Shown here one piece after another: positions 8,389 to 16,434 of a DNA stretch of 64,000 nt. The stretch comes from an uncultured Dehalococcoidia bacterium. Lineage in GTDB: Bacteria > Chloroflexota > Dehalococcoidia > Lucifugimonadales > CATOSD01. Under the pieces are notes generated by a model. It saw nothing but the letters and a program-made list of their open reading frames with translations, was not told where the DNA came from and did not search any database. The stretch spans positions 310,001 to 374,000 of the forward strand of contig CATOSD010000002.1 of the NCBI GenBank assembly GCA_951812395.1, written 5' to 3'. Made by a program: the position numbers and the translations under genes. Numbering within the stretch: the first letter of the stretch is position 1; each line of letters begins with the position of its first letter.

Positions 8389-9495
8389 ATGACCACGCAA
8401 GCAACCCAGACCGCAACCACCTACTTCCCCGGCCCAGGCGCCGACTGGGAACGCCGCACGCCTGAGCAGGTCGGCATGGACCCCGACCTGCTCCAGAAGG
8501 CCATCGACTACTCCAACGAATCCTCCCGCGAGGGCCACCTCCGTGACCTCGCCGAGCAGATCCGTCAGAACAACGCCAACAAGCAGTACGACGACGGCGT
8601 CACCCTCGGGCCCACCAAGACCCGCGGCGCCGTCACCGGCGTCGTCCTCCGCAACGGCTACCTCGTCGCCGAGTGGGGCGAGCCCGAACGCGTCGACATG
8701 ACCTTCAGCGTGACCAAGAGTTTCCTTTCCACCGTCGCCGGCCTCGCCTACGACCGCGGCCTCATCCGCGACGTCCACGACAAGGTCGCCGACTACGTGG
8801 ACGACGGCGGCTACGACTCCCCCCACAACGCCAAGATCACATGGGACCACTCCCTGCGACAGATCAGCGAGTGGGACGGCGCCCTGTGGGACAAGCACTA
8901 CTCCGCCGGCAACCACGAAGACCTGTTCCGTCCCGTAGAGGAGCCCGGCGCCGCCTACGAGTACAACGACGTCCGCGTCAACCGCTTCTCGCTCTCCCTC
9001 CTCCGCGTCTGGAAGCGCCCCCTGCCCGAGGTGCTCAAGGAGCACGTCATGGACCCCATCGACGCCTCCGACACCTGGAAGTGGAACGGCTACCGCAACT
9101 CCTACGTGGACGTGGACGGCCAGCGGATGTGGTCCGTCAGCGGCGGCGGACACTGGGGCGGCGGCATGTGGATATCCGCCCGTGACCAGGCCCGCTTCGG
9201 CCTGCTCTCCCTCCGCCGAGGCGAGTGGAACGGCAAGCAGCTACTCTCCCGCAAGTGGGTGGACATGGCCACCACCCCCACGCCCATCCAGCCCACCTAC
9301 GGCTTCATGAACTGGTTCCTCAACACCGACCGCGCTCTCATGCCCAGCGTCCCCGAAACCAGCTTCTACCACCTCGGCGCAGGCGCCAACAAAATCTGGG
9401 TAGACCCCGACCACGACCTCGTTGTAGTCCTCCGCTGGGTAGCCACCGAACACTTCGACGGCTTCGCCAAGCGAGTCCTGGCCTCCATCGTGTAG
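8389..9495 (+). CDS. serine hydrolase, beta-lactamase class C/esterase family
   Basis: A 368-residue member of the PBP4/class C beta-lactamase fold. The nucleophile motif SVTKSF (SxxK) is near residue 109, and the second motif YEYND (YxN) near residue 190. The C-terminal strand motif is probably FYHLGAG rather than the classical KTG. No signal peptide is visible, so it is more like an intracellular esterase or peptidase than a periplasmic beta-lactamase. The frame is open back to 8323, but that part is repeat DNA. The ATG at 8389 has the repeat tail GGGGGTGA in the ribosome-site position. Confidence 0.85.
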   Translation: MTTQATQTATTYFPGPGADWERRTPEQVGMDPDLLQKAIDYSNESSREGHLRDLAEQIRQNNANKQYDDGVTLGPTKTRGAVTGVVLRNGYLVAEWGEPERVDMTFSVTKSFLSTVAGLAYDRGLIRDVHDKVADYVDDGGYDSPHNAKITWDHSLRQISEWDGALWDKHYSAGNHEDLFRPVEEPGAAYEYNDVRVNRFSLSLLRVWKRPLPEVLKEHVMDPIDASDTWKWNGYRNSYVDVDGQRMWSVSGGGHWGGGMWISARDQARFGLLSLRRGEWNGKQLLSRKWVDMATTPTPIQPTYGFMNWFLNTDRALMPSVPETSFYHLGAGANKIWVDPDHDLVVVLRWVATEHFDGFAKRVLASIV

Positions 9496-9516
9496 GGGCA
9501 GGCCTCGTGCCTGCCC
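9495..9516 (+). repeat. short hairpin repeat D
   Basis: GGGGCAGGC CTCGT GCCTGCCC, a hairpin just after the serine hydrolase stop. Similar hairpins lie at about 10803, 20112 and 46538. Confidence 0.6.
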
Positions 9517-9536
9517 GTGGACCGGCGCCGCGCTAA

Positions 9537-9573
9537 CCCCTTCCCCCTCGACGTGGGAAGGCCAGCATGAGGG
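9537..9573 (+). repeat. REP-like hairpin repeat A, degenerate
   Basis: Degenerate copy (CCCTTCCCCCTCGACGTGGG, tail GCATGAGGGTG). Confidence 0.6.
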
Positions 9574-9581
9574 TGCCAGAA

Positions 9582-9621
9582 TCCCCTCTCCCCCGCGTGG
9601 GAGAGGGTTAGGGTGAGGGGG
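9582..9621 (+). repeat. REP-like hairpin repeat A, variant stem
   Basis: Variant of the CCCTCTCCCCC type, close to the copy at 185-224. Confidence 0.7.
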
Positions 9622-9689
9622 CTCTCCCACCAACGGTAGCGGCGAGGCTGTGACCCGCCCTCAGGCGGGGCCGTCCCCCGCCGCGCAAG

Positions 9690-9726
9690 TCCCTTCCCCC
9701 TCGACGGGGGAAGGTTAGGATGGGGG
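9690..9726 (+). repeat. REP-like hairpin repeat A
   Basis: Copy with loop TCGA; its tail GGGGGTGA stands about 12 bases before the ATG of the oxidoreductase gene, where a ribosome site is expected. Confidence 0.85.
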
Positions 9727-9741
9727 TGAAAGAGTCCCACC

Positions 9742-10803
9742 ATGCAAAAAGTACGCCTCGCCATAGTCGGCTGCGGCACCATCTCCCAGCTCAACGCCCC
9801 CGGCTACCTCGCCCACCCCCGCTGCGACGTCGCCGCCCTCTGCGACCCCGTCCCCGAGCGCGCCGAGCTCCGCGCCCGCGAGTGGGGCATCTCCCCCCGC
9901 ATCTACGCCAGCTACGACGACGTCCTCGCCGACGACCGCATCGACGCCGTCGAGCTCCTCACCCCCACCTTCCTGCACCCCGACCAGTCCATAGCCGCAC
10001 TTCACGCCGGCAAGCACGTCTCCTGCCAGAAACCCGCCGCCGGCTCCATCCACGACATCCGTCGCATCGCCGACGCCGTCGACCGCGCGTCCACCTTCTA
10101 TCGCACCACCGAAAACTTCCTCTACTACCCGCCCATCGTCAAGGCCCGCGAGCTCATACAGGAAGGCGCCATCGGCGAGCTGACCCTCGTTCGCATCCGC
10201 ACCCTCCGCGGCGACGTCCGCAAAAGCCCCATCCCCTTCACCGAGGGCGCCTACGAGTGGCGACAGGACCCCGACCGCAATCTCGGCGGCATGATCTTCG
10301 ACGACGGCTGGCACAAGGTCGCCACCGCCATCTGGTGGGGCGGGGAAGTGGAGAAGGTGTCCGCCATCATCACCCGCTCGGACGACAACTTCCTCATCGA
10401 GCTGCCCGCCTCCGCCACCTGGAAGTACGCCGGCCGCGACGCCCTCGCATCCATCGAGTACGCCGCCGCCCCCGATATGCCCATCAGGACGTCCTACTAC
10501 GCCGCCGACGAGTTCATGGAAGTCATCGGCTCCGAGGGCGTGTTGTGGGTCACCCGCTGCACCGGCGAGATGCTCGACCTTCCCCCGCTCGTCCTCCACC
10601 GCGGCTCCGAGACCATCTCCTACCAGCTCCCCATGGACTGGCTCGAAAGCTTCAGCGGCGCCGCCGCCGACTTCATAGACGGCATCCTCGAAGAGCGCCA
10701 ACCCATGATGGACATCCGCTTCTCCGAACAAGTCCTCCGCGCCATCATCGCCATCTACCAATCCTCCGACACCACCCAATGGGTCCACCCCTCCACACTG
10801 TAG
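9742..10803 (+). CDS. Gfo/Idh/MocA family oxidoreductase
   Basis: A 353-residue NAD(P)-dependent dehydrogenase. The N-terminal Rossmann fold has the nucleotide-binding loop VRLAIVGCGTISQ, and the family's catalytic-region segment EKP is here KHVSCQKPAA near residue 90. The C-terminal alpha/beta domain has FDDGWHKVATAIWW, with the conserved Asp and His that bind substrate. Members oxidise sugars, inositols or related polyols, or act on other small carbonyl substrates. No sugar operon is adjacent, so the substrate is open. Length is normal. Confidence 0.9.
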   Translation: MQKVRLAIVGCGTISQLNAPGYLAHPRCDVAALCDPVPERAELRAREWGISPRIYASYDDVLADDRIDAVELLTPTFLHPDQSIAALHAGKHVSCQKPAAGSIHDIRRIADAVDRASTFYRTTENFLYYPPIVKARELIQEGAIGELTLVRIRTLRGDVRKSPIPFTEGAYEWRQDPDRNLGGMIFDDGWHKVATAIWWGGEVEKVSAIITRSDDNFLIELPASATWKYAGRDALASIEYAAAPDMPIRTSYYAADEFMEVIGSEGVLWVTRCTGEMLDLPPLVLHRGSETISYQLPMDWLESFSGAAADFIDGILEERQPMMDIRFSEQVLRAIIAIYQSSDTTQWVHPSTL

Positions 10804-10825
10804 GGGCGGGCCCTTGTGCCTGCCC
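10803..10825 (+). repeat. short hairpin repeat D
   Basis: GGGGCGGGCCCTTGTGCCTG followed by CCC, overlapping the end of the oxidoreductase stop codon. It could act as a 3' stabiliser, but has no T run. Confidence 0.55.
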
Positions 10826-10892
10826 GCGCCCCATGCGCTGCCCGCCAGTCCCTTCCCCCGCGCACCACTGCCATTCCGAGCGCCCCTTTCCT

Positions 10893-10920
10893 GTCATTCC
10901 GAGCGCAGCCGAGGAATCTA
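10893..10920 (+). repeat. dispersed repeat B
   Basis: Same 28-base repeat as at 8215 and 53613. A shortened copy (CCATTCCGAGCG) sits just before it at about 10870. Confidence 0.8.
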
Positions 10921-10964
10921 GGTGCCTGCCCTCAGCCTGCCGAAGCGCCAGTCTGGCGGTGCCC

Positions 10965-11404
10965 CTAGCCCGTTCTCAACTCCCCAATCCAGCGGACACG
11001 GCCGGTCCCGCTCCCTGCCGATCGATAGAAACGCCGGTCGGCTGTCCACATATCGCATTCGAGGATTTCGGCCAACGCGAGGTAGTGAGAATCGTAGGCC
11101 GCCCCCTGCCGCAACTCATCCGCCAGTTCGATGGCTCTCGCGTGAATCTCCGGCATATCACGCAATTCAATGGGCAGGGCGAGCAACTTTGTCATGAGTT
11201 CAATCGCCGATGCTGCCCCAATGTCTCCCCTGACCATCTTTCTGTGAATGACGTTCGCCACTTCGAATCGGACGAGACTGGGAGCCACCATCTGGAGCGA
11301 CTGGGCGGTCCACGAATCCAACAAAGTTAGGGCCTCTTCGGAGAGATCTTCCGTTACAAGCCACTTTACGACCACGCTAGCTCCACGACTACGTAGCCGT
11401 TCAC
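10965..11404 (-). pseudogene. vapC: VapC-like PIN-domain toxin, frameshifted near its start
   Basis: The intact part (residues from 11375 down) is a PIN-domain ribonuclease. RFEVANV supplies one acidic residue, AAYDSHYLALAE another, and TADRRF the third. VapC proteins begin with a strand ending in the first catalytic Asp (typically VVVDASVVVKW). Here the expected N-terminus MNGYVVV is encoded from GTG 11404, in a frame one base off from ASVVVKW. Inserting one base between 11381 and 11382 rejoins the frames and restores the Asp. As written, the longest frame lacks that Asp and should be inactive. The GTG overlaps the upstream antitoxin stop (TAGTG), as in an intact toxin-antitoxin operon. Sequencing error is possible. 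Confidence 0.75.
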
Positions 11405-11697
11405 TACCAGCGGTCCATCTGCGCGTCCCTTATCGCACGCGACTGGTACAGGTCCTCCACACTGTCGGACAGCACCCTGTCCCCGTAGAGTTTCTTCTGT
11501 CTCGCCTTCAAGTGGTCGGCCCACTCGGCCAGCGTCATGCGCTGTTCCACGCCATTGGTTTCGTCGCGCGACAACGCGTCCAGGATGGCCGAGAAGCAAT
11601 ACTGTTCGACGGTTTCGGCTCTAAGCGAGGCCATGTCCACCAACTTCTTGTGAATCACTGCGCTCACCTCCACCGTGAGTTTCTTCTTCACTTGCAC
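11404..11697 (-). CDS. probable antitoxin partner of the PIN-domain toxin
   Basis: A 97-residue protein whose N-terminus (MQVKKKLTVEVSAVIHKKL) is basic with alternating hydrophobics, like the DNA-binding strand of ribbon-helix-helix antitoxins. The C-terminal half is charged (DHLKARQKKLYGD), as expected for a toxin-binding tail. The stop codon overlaps the start of the vapC-like gene by one base. The family is not recognised with certainty; position and size are the main evidence. It would repress its own promoter and neutralise the toxin. Confidence 0.6.
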   Translation of the reverse strand: MQVKKKLTVEVSAVIHKKLVDMASLRAETVEQYCFSAILDALSRDETNGVEQRMTLAEWADHLKARQKKLYGDRVLSDSVEDLYQSRAIRDAQMDRW

Positions 11698-11914
11698 GGC
11701 CCCCTTTTCCTTGGACGACTTGCTGATTCAAGAGTAGGCCAAACCACAGGAAGTGGTCAACGCGCCGTATTCTGCACAGCCTGTTCAGATGCGGCGGTCA
11801 GGAATGCTCCACTCCGGCCAGCTCCGTGACTCGCCCGCGCCGCAACGCCTTCCCCCTCGCCGCCCGTCACTCCGACCCCCCCTTACCGTCGCCACTCTGG
11901 CCCCTCCCATCATC

Positions 11915-11939
11915 GTCATTCCCGCGAACGCGGGAACCC
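11915..11939 (+). repeat. dispersed palindromic repeat C
   Basis: GTCATTCCCGCGAACGCGGG followed by AACCC: a palindrome of CCCGCG/CGCGGG type. Degenerate relatives are at about 16207 and 32012. The 11698-11953 spacer holds nothing else that I can identify. Confidence 0.65.
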
Positions 11940-11953
11940 CAGGCTTGGGGCGC

Positions 11954-12142
11954 CTACAGCGCACCAAGCCACGGAAACCCGCGGTAGAACTCCCTACGGT
12001 GACCGAACCTCACCATCACCGCCACGTCGCCATCCATTACAAGACCCAGGCGGTGACTCCCTAACCTGATGCGATAATGGCGCTCCCAACCCGACAGTTT
12101 GAACACGTTCCTGAACTCGGTGATGTCGGACGCCGCTTTCAC
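11954..12142 (-). pseudogene. RelE-type toxin fragment, N-terminus missing
   Basis: These 62 residues match the C-terminal two-thirds of RelE/ParE-superfamily toxins: FRNVFKLSGWERHYRIRLG, then GLVMDGD and VRFGHRREFYRGFP, the usual end of the fold. RelE proteins need about 30 more residues before this, with the first helices. None of the three frames upstream encodes them, so the gene seems truncated. A five-residue tail WLGAL follows the usual FP end. No cognate antitoxin is recognisable. Confidence 0.65.
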
Positions 12143-12223
12143 TCTTGGACTATCCCTGCTACACCGCGGCCCGAATCTCGATTCCGTATCCGTCCAAGGT
12201 CGCGGTCGAAGCGACGATGATAC

Positions 12224-12394
12224 CTAACCCGCATCCAGGTCGCGCAGCGTCGCCATGATTGTGTCCTCGCTAACGTAGCCATCAGGTTCCTCGGCCAACG
12301 CCGCGTCGATCGCCCGCCCCAGCGCCGCGCCCTCCTCCGTCAGACCGTACAGGTCGTACACCAGGTCGTCTATCTGCCGCTCTTGGCCGCTCAT
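12224..12394 (-). pseudogene. possible remnant with a restriction-modification C-terminal motif
   Basis: This frame encodes 56 residues from ATG 12394. The segment MSGQERQIDDLVYDLYGLTEE closely resembles the C-terminal tail found on many restriction-modification methylases and specificity proteins (IDxLVYxLYGLTEEE). The rest, ending TIMATLRDLDAG, is not recognised. The frame is open upstream to 12472 without known similarity. It may be the fused relic of a lost methyltransferase, or a small gene of unknown role. Confidence 0.4.
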
Positions 12395-12691
12395 GTCGGA
12401 GTTAGTAACTATCAATCGCGTTCTACGCTTGGCGCCTGGCCCGCTCCTCTCGGTTGGCCCCCGTTCTCCCATCAGCTACAATGTCGTTGTCTGGCGTTTG
12501 CGTGATTGGGTCGTTGCGATTGGCCCCCGTCTCCATGTCGATTGCATTGCTGACGTTGAATGGTGGCGGCGCATGCCGACGACTTCGGCAGATACGTCGT
12601 CGCTTCGGTAATCTAACTGTGCGCCGGGCTTGTGATTCGAGACATGGGCCGACACAGTAGTATCTCGGGGACCCTGCGCTAAGGCGAAGGA

Positions 12692-12925
12692 TTGGCATGT
12701 GAAGTCACCGGTTGGAAAGCTAGTGGGAAAAGGCCAAAGAGCACGGTACCAAGGTTCGGCAGCTTTGAAGAATCCGTGAGCCTTAGAAGCCTGTTCCGCC
12801 TAAAAGGCCAAGAGTGGATAGGGCGAAGTGCATTGTGGTGCGGGTGCCCAAGTACCATCTCTGGCCGCGAAAGAGCGAAAGTCAGAGAAAGCATCGCCGA
12901 GGTTGAGGATAGACTGAACCAGTGA
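12692..12925 (+). CDS. doubtful 77-residue ORF overlapping the HNH-helicase gene
   Basis: The frame starts at TTG, ends with TGA at 12923-12925, and overlaps the GTG of the next gene (GTGA), a layout typical of coupled genes. The translation (MACEVTGWKASGKRPKST... ending ESIAEVEDRLNQ) has no recognisable motif. The ribosome site is poor and the start codon unconvincing. The rest of 12473-12921 shows no gene I can support; it is less GC-rich than the flanks. Confidence 0.25.
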   Translation: MACEVTGWKASGKRPKSTVPRFGSFEESVSLRSLFRLKGQEWIGRSALWCGCPSTISGRERAKVRESIAEVEDRLNQ

Positions 12926-15132
12926 AACGAAACAAGCGCTTCTTGAGAGACCCCGGCCTTCGCGAAGTTCTCTATCGAGACGCCGGCGGACTTTGTCAAG
13001 GTTGTGACGCGCCGCTAGGAGACGATTGGCACGCTGACCATGTAGTACCCTGGTCTGTATCTCAAAGGACTAATGTATTCGAAATGCAGGCCCTCTGTGT
13101 GACTTGCAACCTAAAGAAAGGAACAGTAATGCCCGATGTTTCCAACTTTGCTATAGACCGCGCCAGATTGAGGCCCGGTCAGCGAGGAGCCATCGACACC
13201 ATATTGACGCGCCGGCGGAACAGTGACCGGTTTACATCTGTTGTATTGCCCACTCGGTATGGCAAGAGTGATGTGATACGGCTGTCAGCCCTTCAAATGA
13301 TGCAGGACCGTCAGGTGAGTAATGCCTTGATCGTTGTACCCGCTCTAAACCTTGTTGACCAGATGCTGGACCAGCACACGTTGATAGGCAGCGCACAGCG
13401 GTACGGTTTTGGGCCTGAGATATTTATGCCCGTTCAGAGGATAACGCGGCCCCCTCGCATAAGACGGCTAAAGATGGCCAAGTTGTCGGCGGTCACGACA
13501 CACATGGTCAATCGACATCTGGCCATCTTCGAAAACTGGGTTGACAGCATGTTGAACGACGCTACTGGTTCTCGGCTTCCTCCCGTTGTTTACATGGATG
13601 AAGCACACTTGGGCAGCGATGGTAACAGATGGGGCAACATCAGCAATACACTGGCCGAAATTGGCGCTTATGTTGTGGTGCTGACCGCGACTCCGTTTCG
13701 CCAAGATGGGCGGCCTATTCCTGGATTCGACATAGGGCAACGTCAGGTCGTAGAGACCACGCCTGATGGGCAAGAAAGAGTCCTCTATGAGATCAATCCT
13801 CATTGGGAAACAACGCTTCAGGAAGCGATGGAGGAAAATCCGCCGCCCATTGCTCAAATCACCTATCAACCCTTTGGGATAGCCGGGGCGTTGTCTACTT
13901 TTGGGAGCATGGATTCTGAACGAGCAATTCTAGACGACCTTACCGATCCCGCCATCAGGTATGCTTATAGAGAGGCCCTTCGAAAACCCGATATCATTAA
14001 GGAAGCCCTTCGGTTCTTTCTCTCAGAACTGAGAAACCGGCGTGGTGACCCTATTCAAGCAGGCACGGTGGGGATTATCTTCGTTGGCAACAATGAGCGC
14101 GAGTTTGACAAATGGGAAAATGATCATGCCAACAGGGTTAAGGGAATACTCCACGAGTTGTCGAGAGGGTTGCGCTGCGAAGTAATCGTCTCAAGCGATC
14201 CAAAAGCTCAGGAGCTTCTCGACGAATTCATGGGCGGCTCAGTAGACGTGGCTATAGTCAAACAGATGGGTGCGATCGGTCTCGATGTCCCGCATCTCAA
14301 GGTTGCGCTGGATCTTTCAAACACTCGCAGTCTTGCATACTTTCTTCAACGCATGATGAGAATAGCGACCCGATGGGAGCCGCAGCCTGAGCAGCCCGTG
14401 TTGACGGGCACATACATAGCCCCCGATGACCGCATCACTCGCGCCGCAGTAAACAGAGCTCTGGAAGGTACGGGAGTTCTTAGGACTGTACTAGAGGGGC
14501 GACGACCCGATGATGGGATAGTTAGTTTTACACCTCGCGATGGTGGCCCAGGCGATCAATCTCCATTAGGCCCAACTTTTGAAGCCGAAGAGGTGGTACT
14601 GACGGGCAATCTGTTGGATTATGACGGCACCACAGCACCAGCTACGTACATTCCTGCCGTGGACTCCTTTAATGCCCGCTTCGCAGGCGTTGCTGGGCAT
14701 GTGCCAAAGGGGGCTTTGGCTGATTGGTTGCGCAGTGTGGGAGTGACGCCAGATATGCCTGTAGAAAGGTTGTCCAATGATGATATGTCTGATTCCAACG
14801 GGCAATCAGTGCAGGAAGATGTTAATGACAACACTCCGCCTCCACCCACGTTTGACATGACCGAATTGCTGGACGGATGGCGAGAGAAAGTATCCGAGAT
14901 AGGCCACAAAGCTATCAACCAGCGCTACAAGTGGATTTGGGGACCTAACAACTACGACGGCAAGCAGTTCGGTGTTGAAGCCGGAAAGTTCTGGTCGGAG
15001 CACTTTATGCGGGAAGGTTTGCCGGGACGTGGTTACAAACTGGAGTACATCGACGACACGGACACGCTCCAGGCCATCTACAGGAATATCGAGCACGAGT
15101 TGAGGGGGGGCAACTATGGCGGTATTCGTTGA
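12922..15132 (+). CDS. HNH nuclease fused to an SF2 (DEAH-type) helicase
   Basis: This 736-residue protein begins with a zinc-bound HNH nuclease: CQGC and CVTC knuckles flank HADHVVPWS, with a later Asn and His-type core (residues about 25-70). An SF2 helicase follows. Motif I is LPTRYGKS, motif II VYMDEAH, motif III VLTATPF, the C-terminal RecA motif V is IGLDVPHL, and motif VI reads FLQRMMRIATR. The last 200 residues are unassigned. Helicase-nuclease fusions of this type act in restriction-like phage defence. GTG start; 17-base overlap with the next gene. Base composition is less GC-rich than neighbours, and the gene sits among toxin-antitoxin remnants, both suggesting horizontal transfer. 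Confidence 0.85.
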   Translation: MKRNKRFLRDPGLREVLYRDAGGLCQGCDAPLGDDWHADHVVPWSVSQRTNVFEMQALCVTCNLKKGTVMPDVSNFAIDRARLRPGQRGAIDTILTRRRNSDRFTSVVLPTRYGKSDVIRLSALQMMQDRQVSNALIVVPALNLVDQMLDQHTLIGSAQRYGFGPEIFMPVQRITRPPRIRRLKMAKLSAVTTHMVNRHLAIFENWVDSMLNDATGSRLPPVVYMDEAHLGSDGNRWGNISNTLAEIGAYVVVLTATPFRQDGRPIPGFDIGQRQVVETTPDGQERVLYEINPHWETTLQEAMEENPPPIAQITYQPFGIAGALSTFGSMDSERAILDDLTDPAIRYAYREALRKPDIIKEALRFFLSELRNRRGDPIQAGTVGIIFVGNNEREFDKWENDHANRVKGILHELSRGLRCEVIVSSDPKAQELLDEFMGGSVDVAIVKQMGAIGLDVPHLKVALDLSNTRSLAYFLQRMMRIATRWEPQPEQPVLTGTYIAPDDRITRAAVNRALEGTGVLRTVLEGRRPDDGIVSFTPRDGGPGDQSPLGPTFEAEEVVLTGNLLDYDGTTAPATYIPAVDSFNARFAGVAGHVPKGALADWLRSVGVTPDMPVERLSNDDMSDSNGQSVQEDVNDNTPPPPTFDMTELLDGWREKVSEIGHKAINQRYKWIWGPNNYDGKQFGVEAGKFWSEHFMREGLPGRGYKLEYIDDTDTLQAIYRNIEHELRGGNYGGIR

Positions 15133-15712
15133 TGAGCAGACCGAGGCTGGGATCTCGGGCCTTCGGGCGCTGAAAGACGCGGGCAGCCCACAATGGTGTT
15201 GGCAGACAATTAGCTACCTACAGACCATTTGGAAGAGTCTTGACCTGGATTACACGAGGTACATAGAGGCTTGGGCTGAAGCCGAAGAGCATAAGGTGTG
15301 GGAGAAGGTGCCCTACGTCAATCCATTTGGCACCAAGGAGGAGATGTTAAAGCAACTAGCCCTGGTTGATGACAAGCAGGCCCAGCGGCGGATGGCGGTG
15401 CAGCCGATTGCCCACAGGGTGCGTAAGAGATATGGGAGCGGAGGTGACCTTGAAAAGCGACGAGGCAACACTATCGAACACCTCTTGGAGCGTATCTTGG
15501 CCAAGAGCCCAGAGATATTCGAGCGCTACGAGCGCGGAGAGTTCCGCAGTGCTCCGGCTGCTGCGCAAGCAGCGGGTGTAAAATGGGAGAAGCGGCAAAA
15601 GACCATGACGCTGAGTGACAACGTGGAGCGGGTCGCGGACAAGCTGAGATCCCACTACTCTCCAGAGCAACTGCGGCGCATAAGGGAGAGGCTGGATGCA
15701 GAGGGGGAATAA
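15116..15712 (+). CDS. uncharacterised partner of the HNH-helicase (possible DNA-binding protein)
   Basis: A 198-residue protein of unknown function. The N-terminal half has aromatic-rich helices (QWCWQTISYLQTIWKSLD), then NPFGTKEEML. The middle (RRGNTIEHLLERILAKSPEIFERYERGEF) followed by RSAPAAAQAAGV resembles small phage- or plasmid-type proteins with a helix-turn-helix-like 'GEF.SVRAAAxAAGI' segment; that comparison is from memory. Its ATG lies inside the end of the helicase gene, so the two are almost surely co-expressed. It could recognise DNA or regulate the nuclease. Confidence 0.6.
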   Translation: MAVFVDEQTEAGISGLRALKDAGSPQWCWQTISYLQTIWKSLDLDYTRYIEAWAEAEEHKVWEKVPYVNPFGTKEEMLKQLALVDDKQAQRRMAVQPIAHRVRKRYGSGGDLEKRRGNTIEHLLERILAKSPEIFERYERGEFRSAPAAAQAAGVKWEKRQKTMTLSDNVERVADKLRSHYSPEQLRRIRERLDAEGE

Positions 15713-15779
15713 GAAACGCTACTCAGGTGCACGTGGAGATGCTAGATTGCCATGTACCGAAAAGTAACCGTACCGTAGG

Positions 15780-16240
15780 CAGTGGTGTGATAAAATGTGA
15801 GCAGTTCTAGTGGTCTTGAGTAAGCCCCCCAGCCCCGCTCCACCCACCCCCACCCACGTCACCCCAGCGCCCCGCGCCTGCCCCCCACACGCCAACCCCG
15901 CACCCCATTTCCTCCCCCCCCACGCCCCCGGCCTCCGCCCCGCCACCCCCCTTGACTCCACCCGCACACCCGTGCTACGCTTCCTCAAGACAAAGGACCG
16001 ACCTACACCAGCGACCACCAGCGCGCCGCCCTTTGGCCTCCCGCGCACCCGTCCCATTCCCGCCACCTTTGGCGACATTCGTACCCGATTCCGTGCCCCA
16101 ACGCGCCTCTCATCCGCCCACCTCGCCGGGTCCCCCAGCTACGAGACGGAACAGAACGGCACAGTTTGAAACACTTTTGGCGAATTCGCCCGTTCCCACC
16201 CCATTCGTCATCCCCGCGTTCGTGGAACCCAGGGGTAACG
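15780..16240 (+). repeat. long C-rich repeat element, copy 1
   Basis: Noncoding-looking, strongly C-rich on the plus strand. It aligns by eye with copies at 46190-46870 (reverse) and 57070-57746: the promoter-like block with GTGCTA, then GGACCGAC, then CCCAGCTACGAGAC and GGAACAGAA near the end. Divergence from the other two is high, and the boundaries are approximate. It ends near a degenerate repeat C at about 16207. The 119-codon open frame inside (15810-16169) is proline-rich and has no start conserved in the other copies. Confidence 0.55.
15952..15981 (+). promoter_or_regulatory. promoter-like block inside long repeat copy 1
   Basis: TTGACT and TACGCT separated by 18 bases, with GTGC before the -10. 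The same block occurs at the matching place in the other two copies (TTGAAA/TATCCT and TTGCCA/TACTAT). Confidence 0.5.
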
Positions 16241-16325
16241 GGAGGCCCCTTCCGCCAGCCCTCCCAGCCGCGGCGTGCATCCAAATGCATCAGTATGCAT
16301 CACGAATCGCCACCCTCCCGCCGCT

Positions 16326-16354
16326 TTGTCATACCGCGCCCTTGGGCGTATAAT
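16326..16354 (+). promoter_or_regulatory. sigma70-type promoter of ilvE
   Basis: TTGTCA and TATAAT with a 17-base spacer, 80 bases before the ilvE ATG. A perfect -10 and good -35 make this one of the clearest promoters in the window. Confidence 0.75.
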
Positions 16355-16434
16355 GGCCCCCAGCCCTACGGCGGAGCGCCCGCCGCGCCCGCGCGCAGCC
16401 GCCCCGGAGTTCTGCACAACAGGAGATGCGTCCC

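Noticed and set aside
140..9726. The repeated hairpins as a CRISPR array
   Set aside because: Copies are scattered between genes at irregular distances with no spacers of even length and no cas genes nearby.
12692..12925. The 77-residue ORF as a confident antitoxin-like gene of the helicase module
   Set aside because: The coupled layout is suggestive, but the start codon is weak and the sequence has no known motif; kept at low confidence only.
15810..16169. A 119-residue proline-rich protein in long repeat copy 1
   Set aside because: The frame is open mainly because the strand is C-rich. Copies 2 and 3 have related frames but different starts, and no domain is seen. Kept as repeat, with coding not fully excluded.
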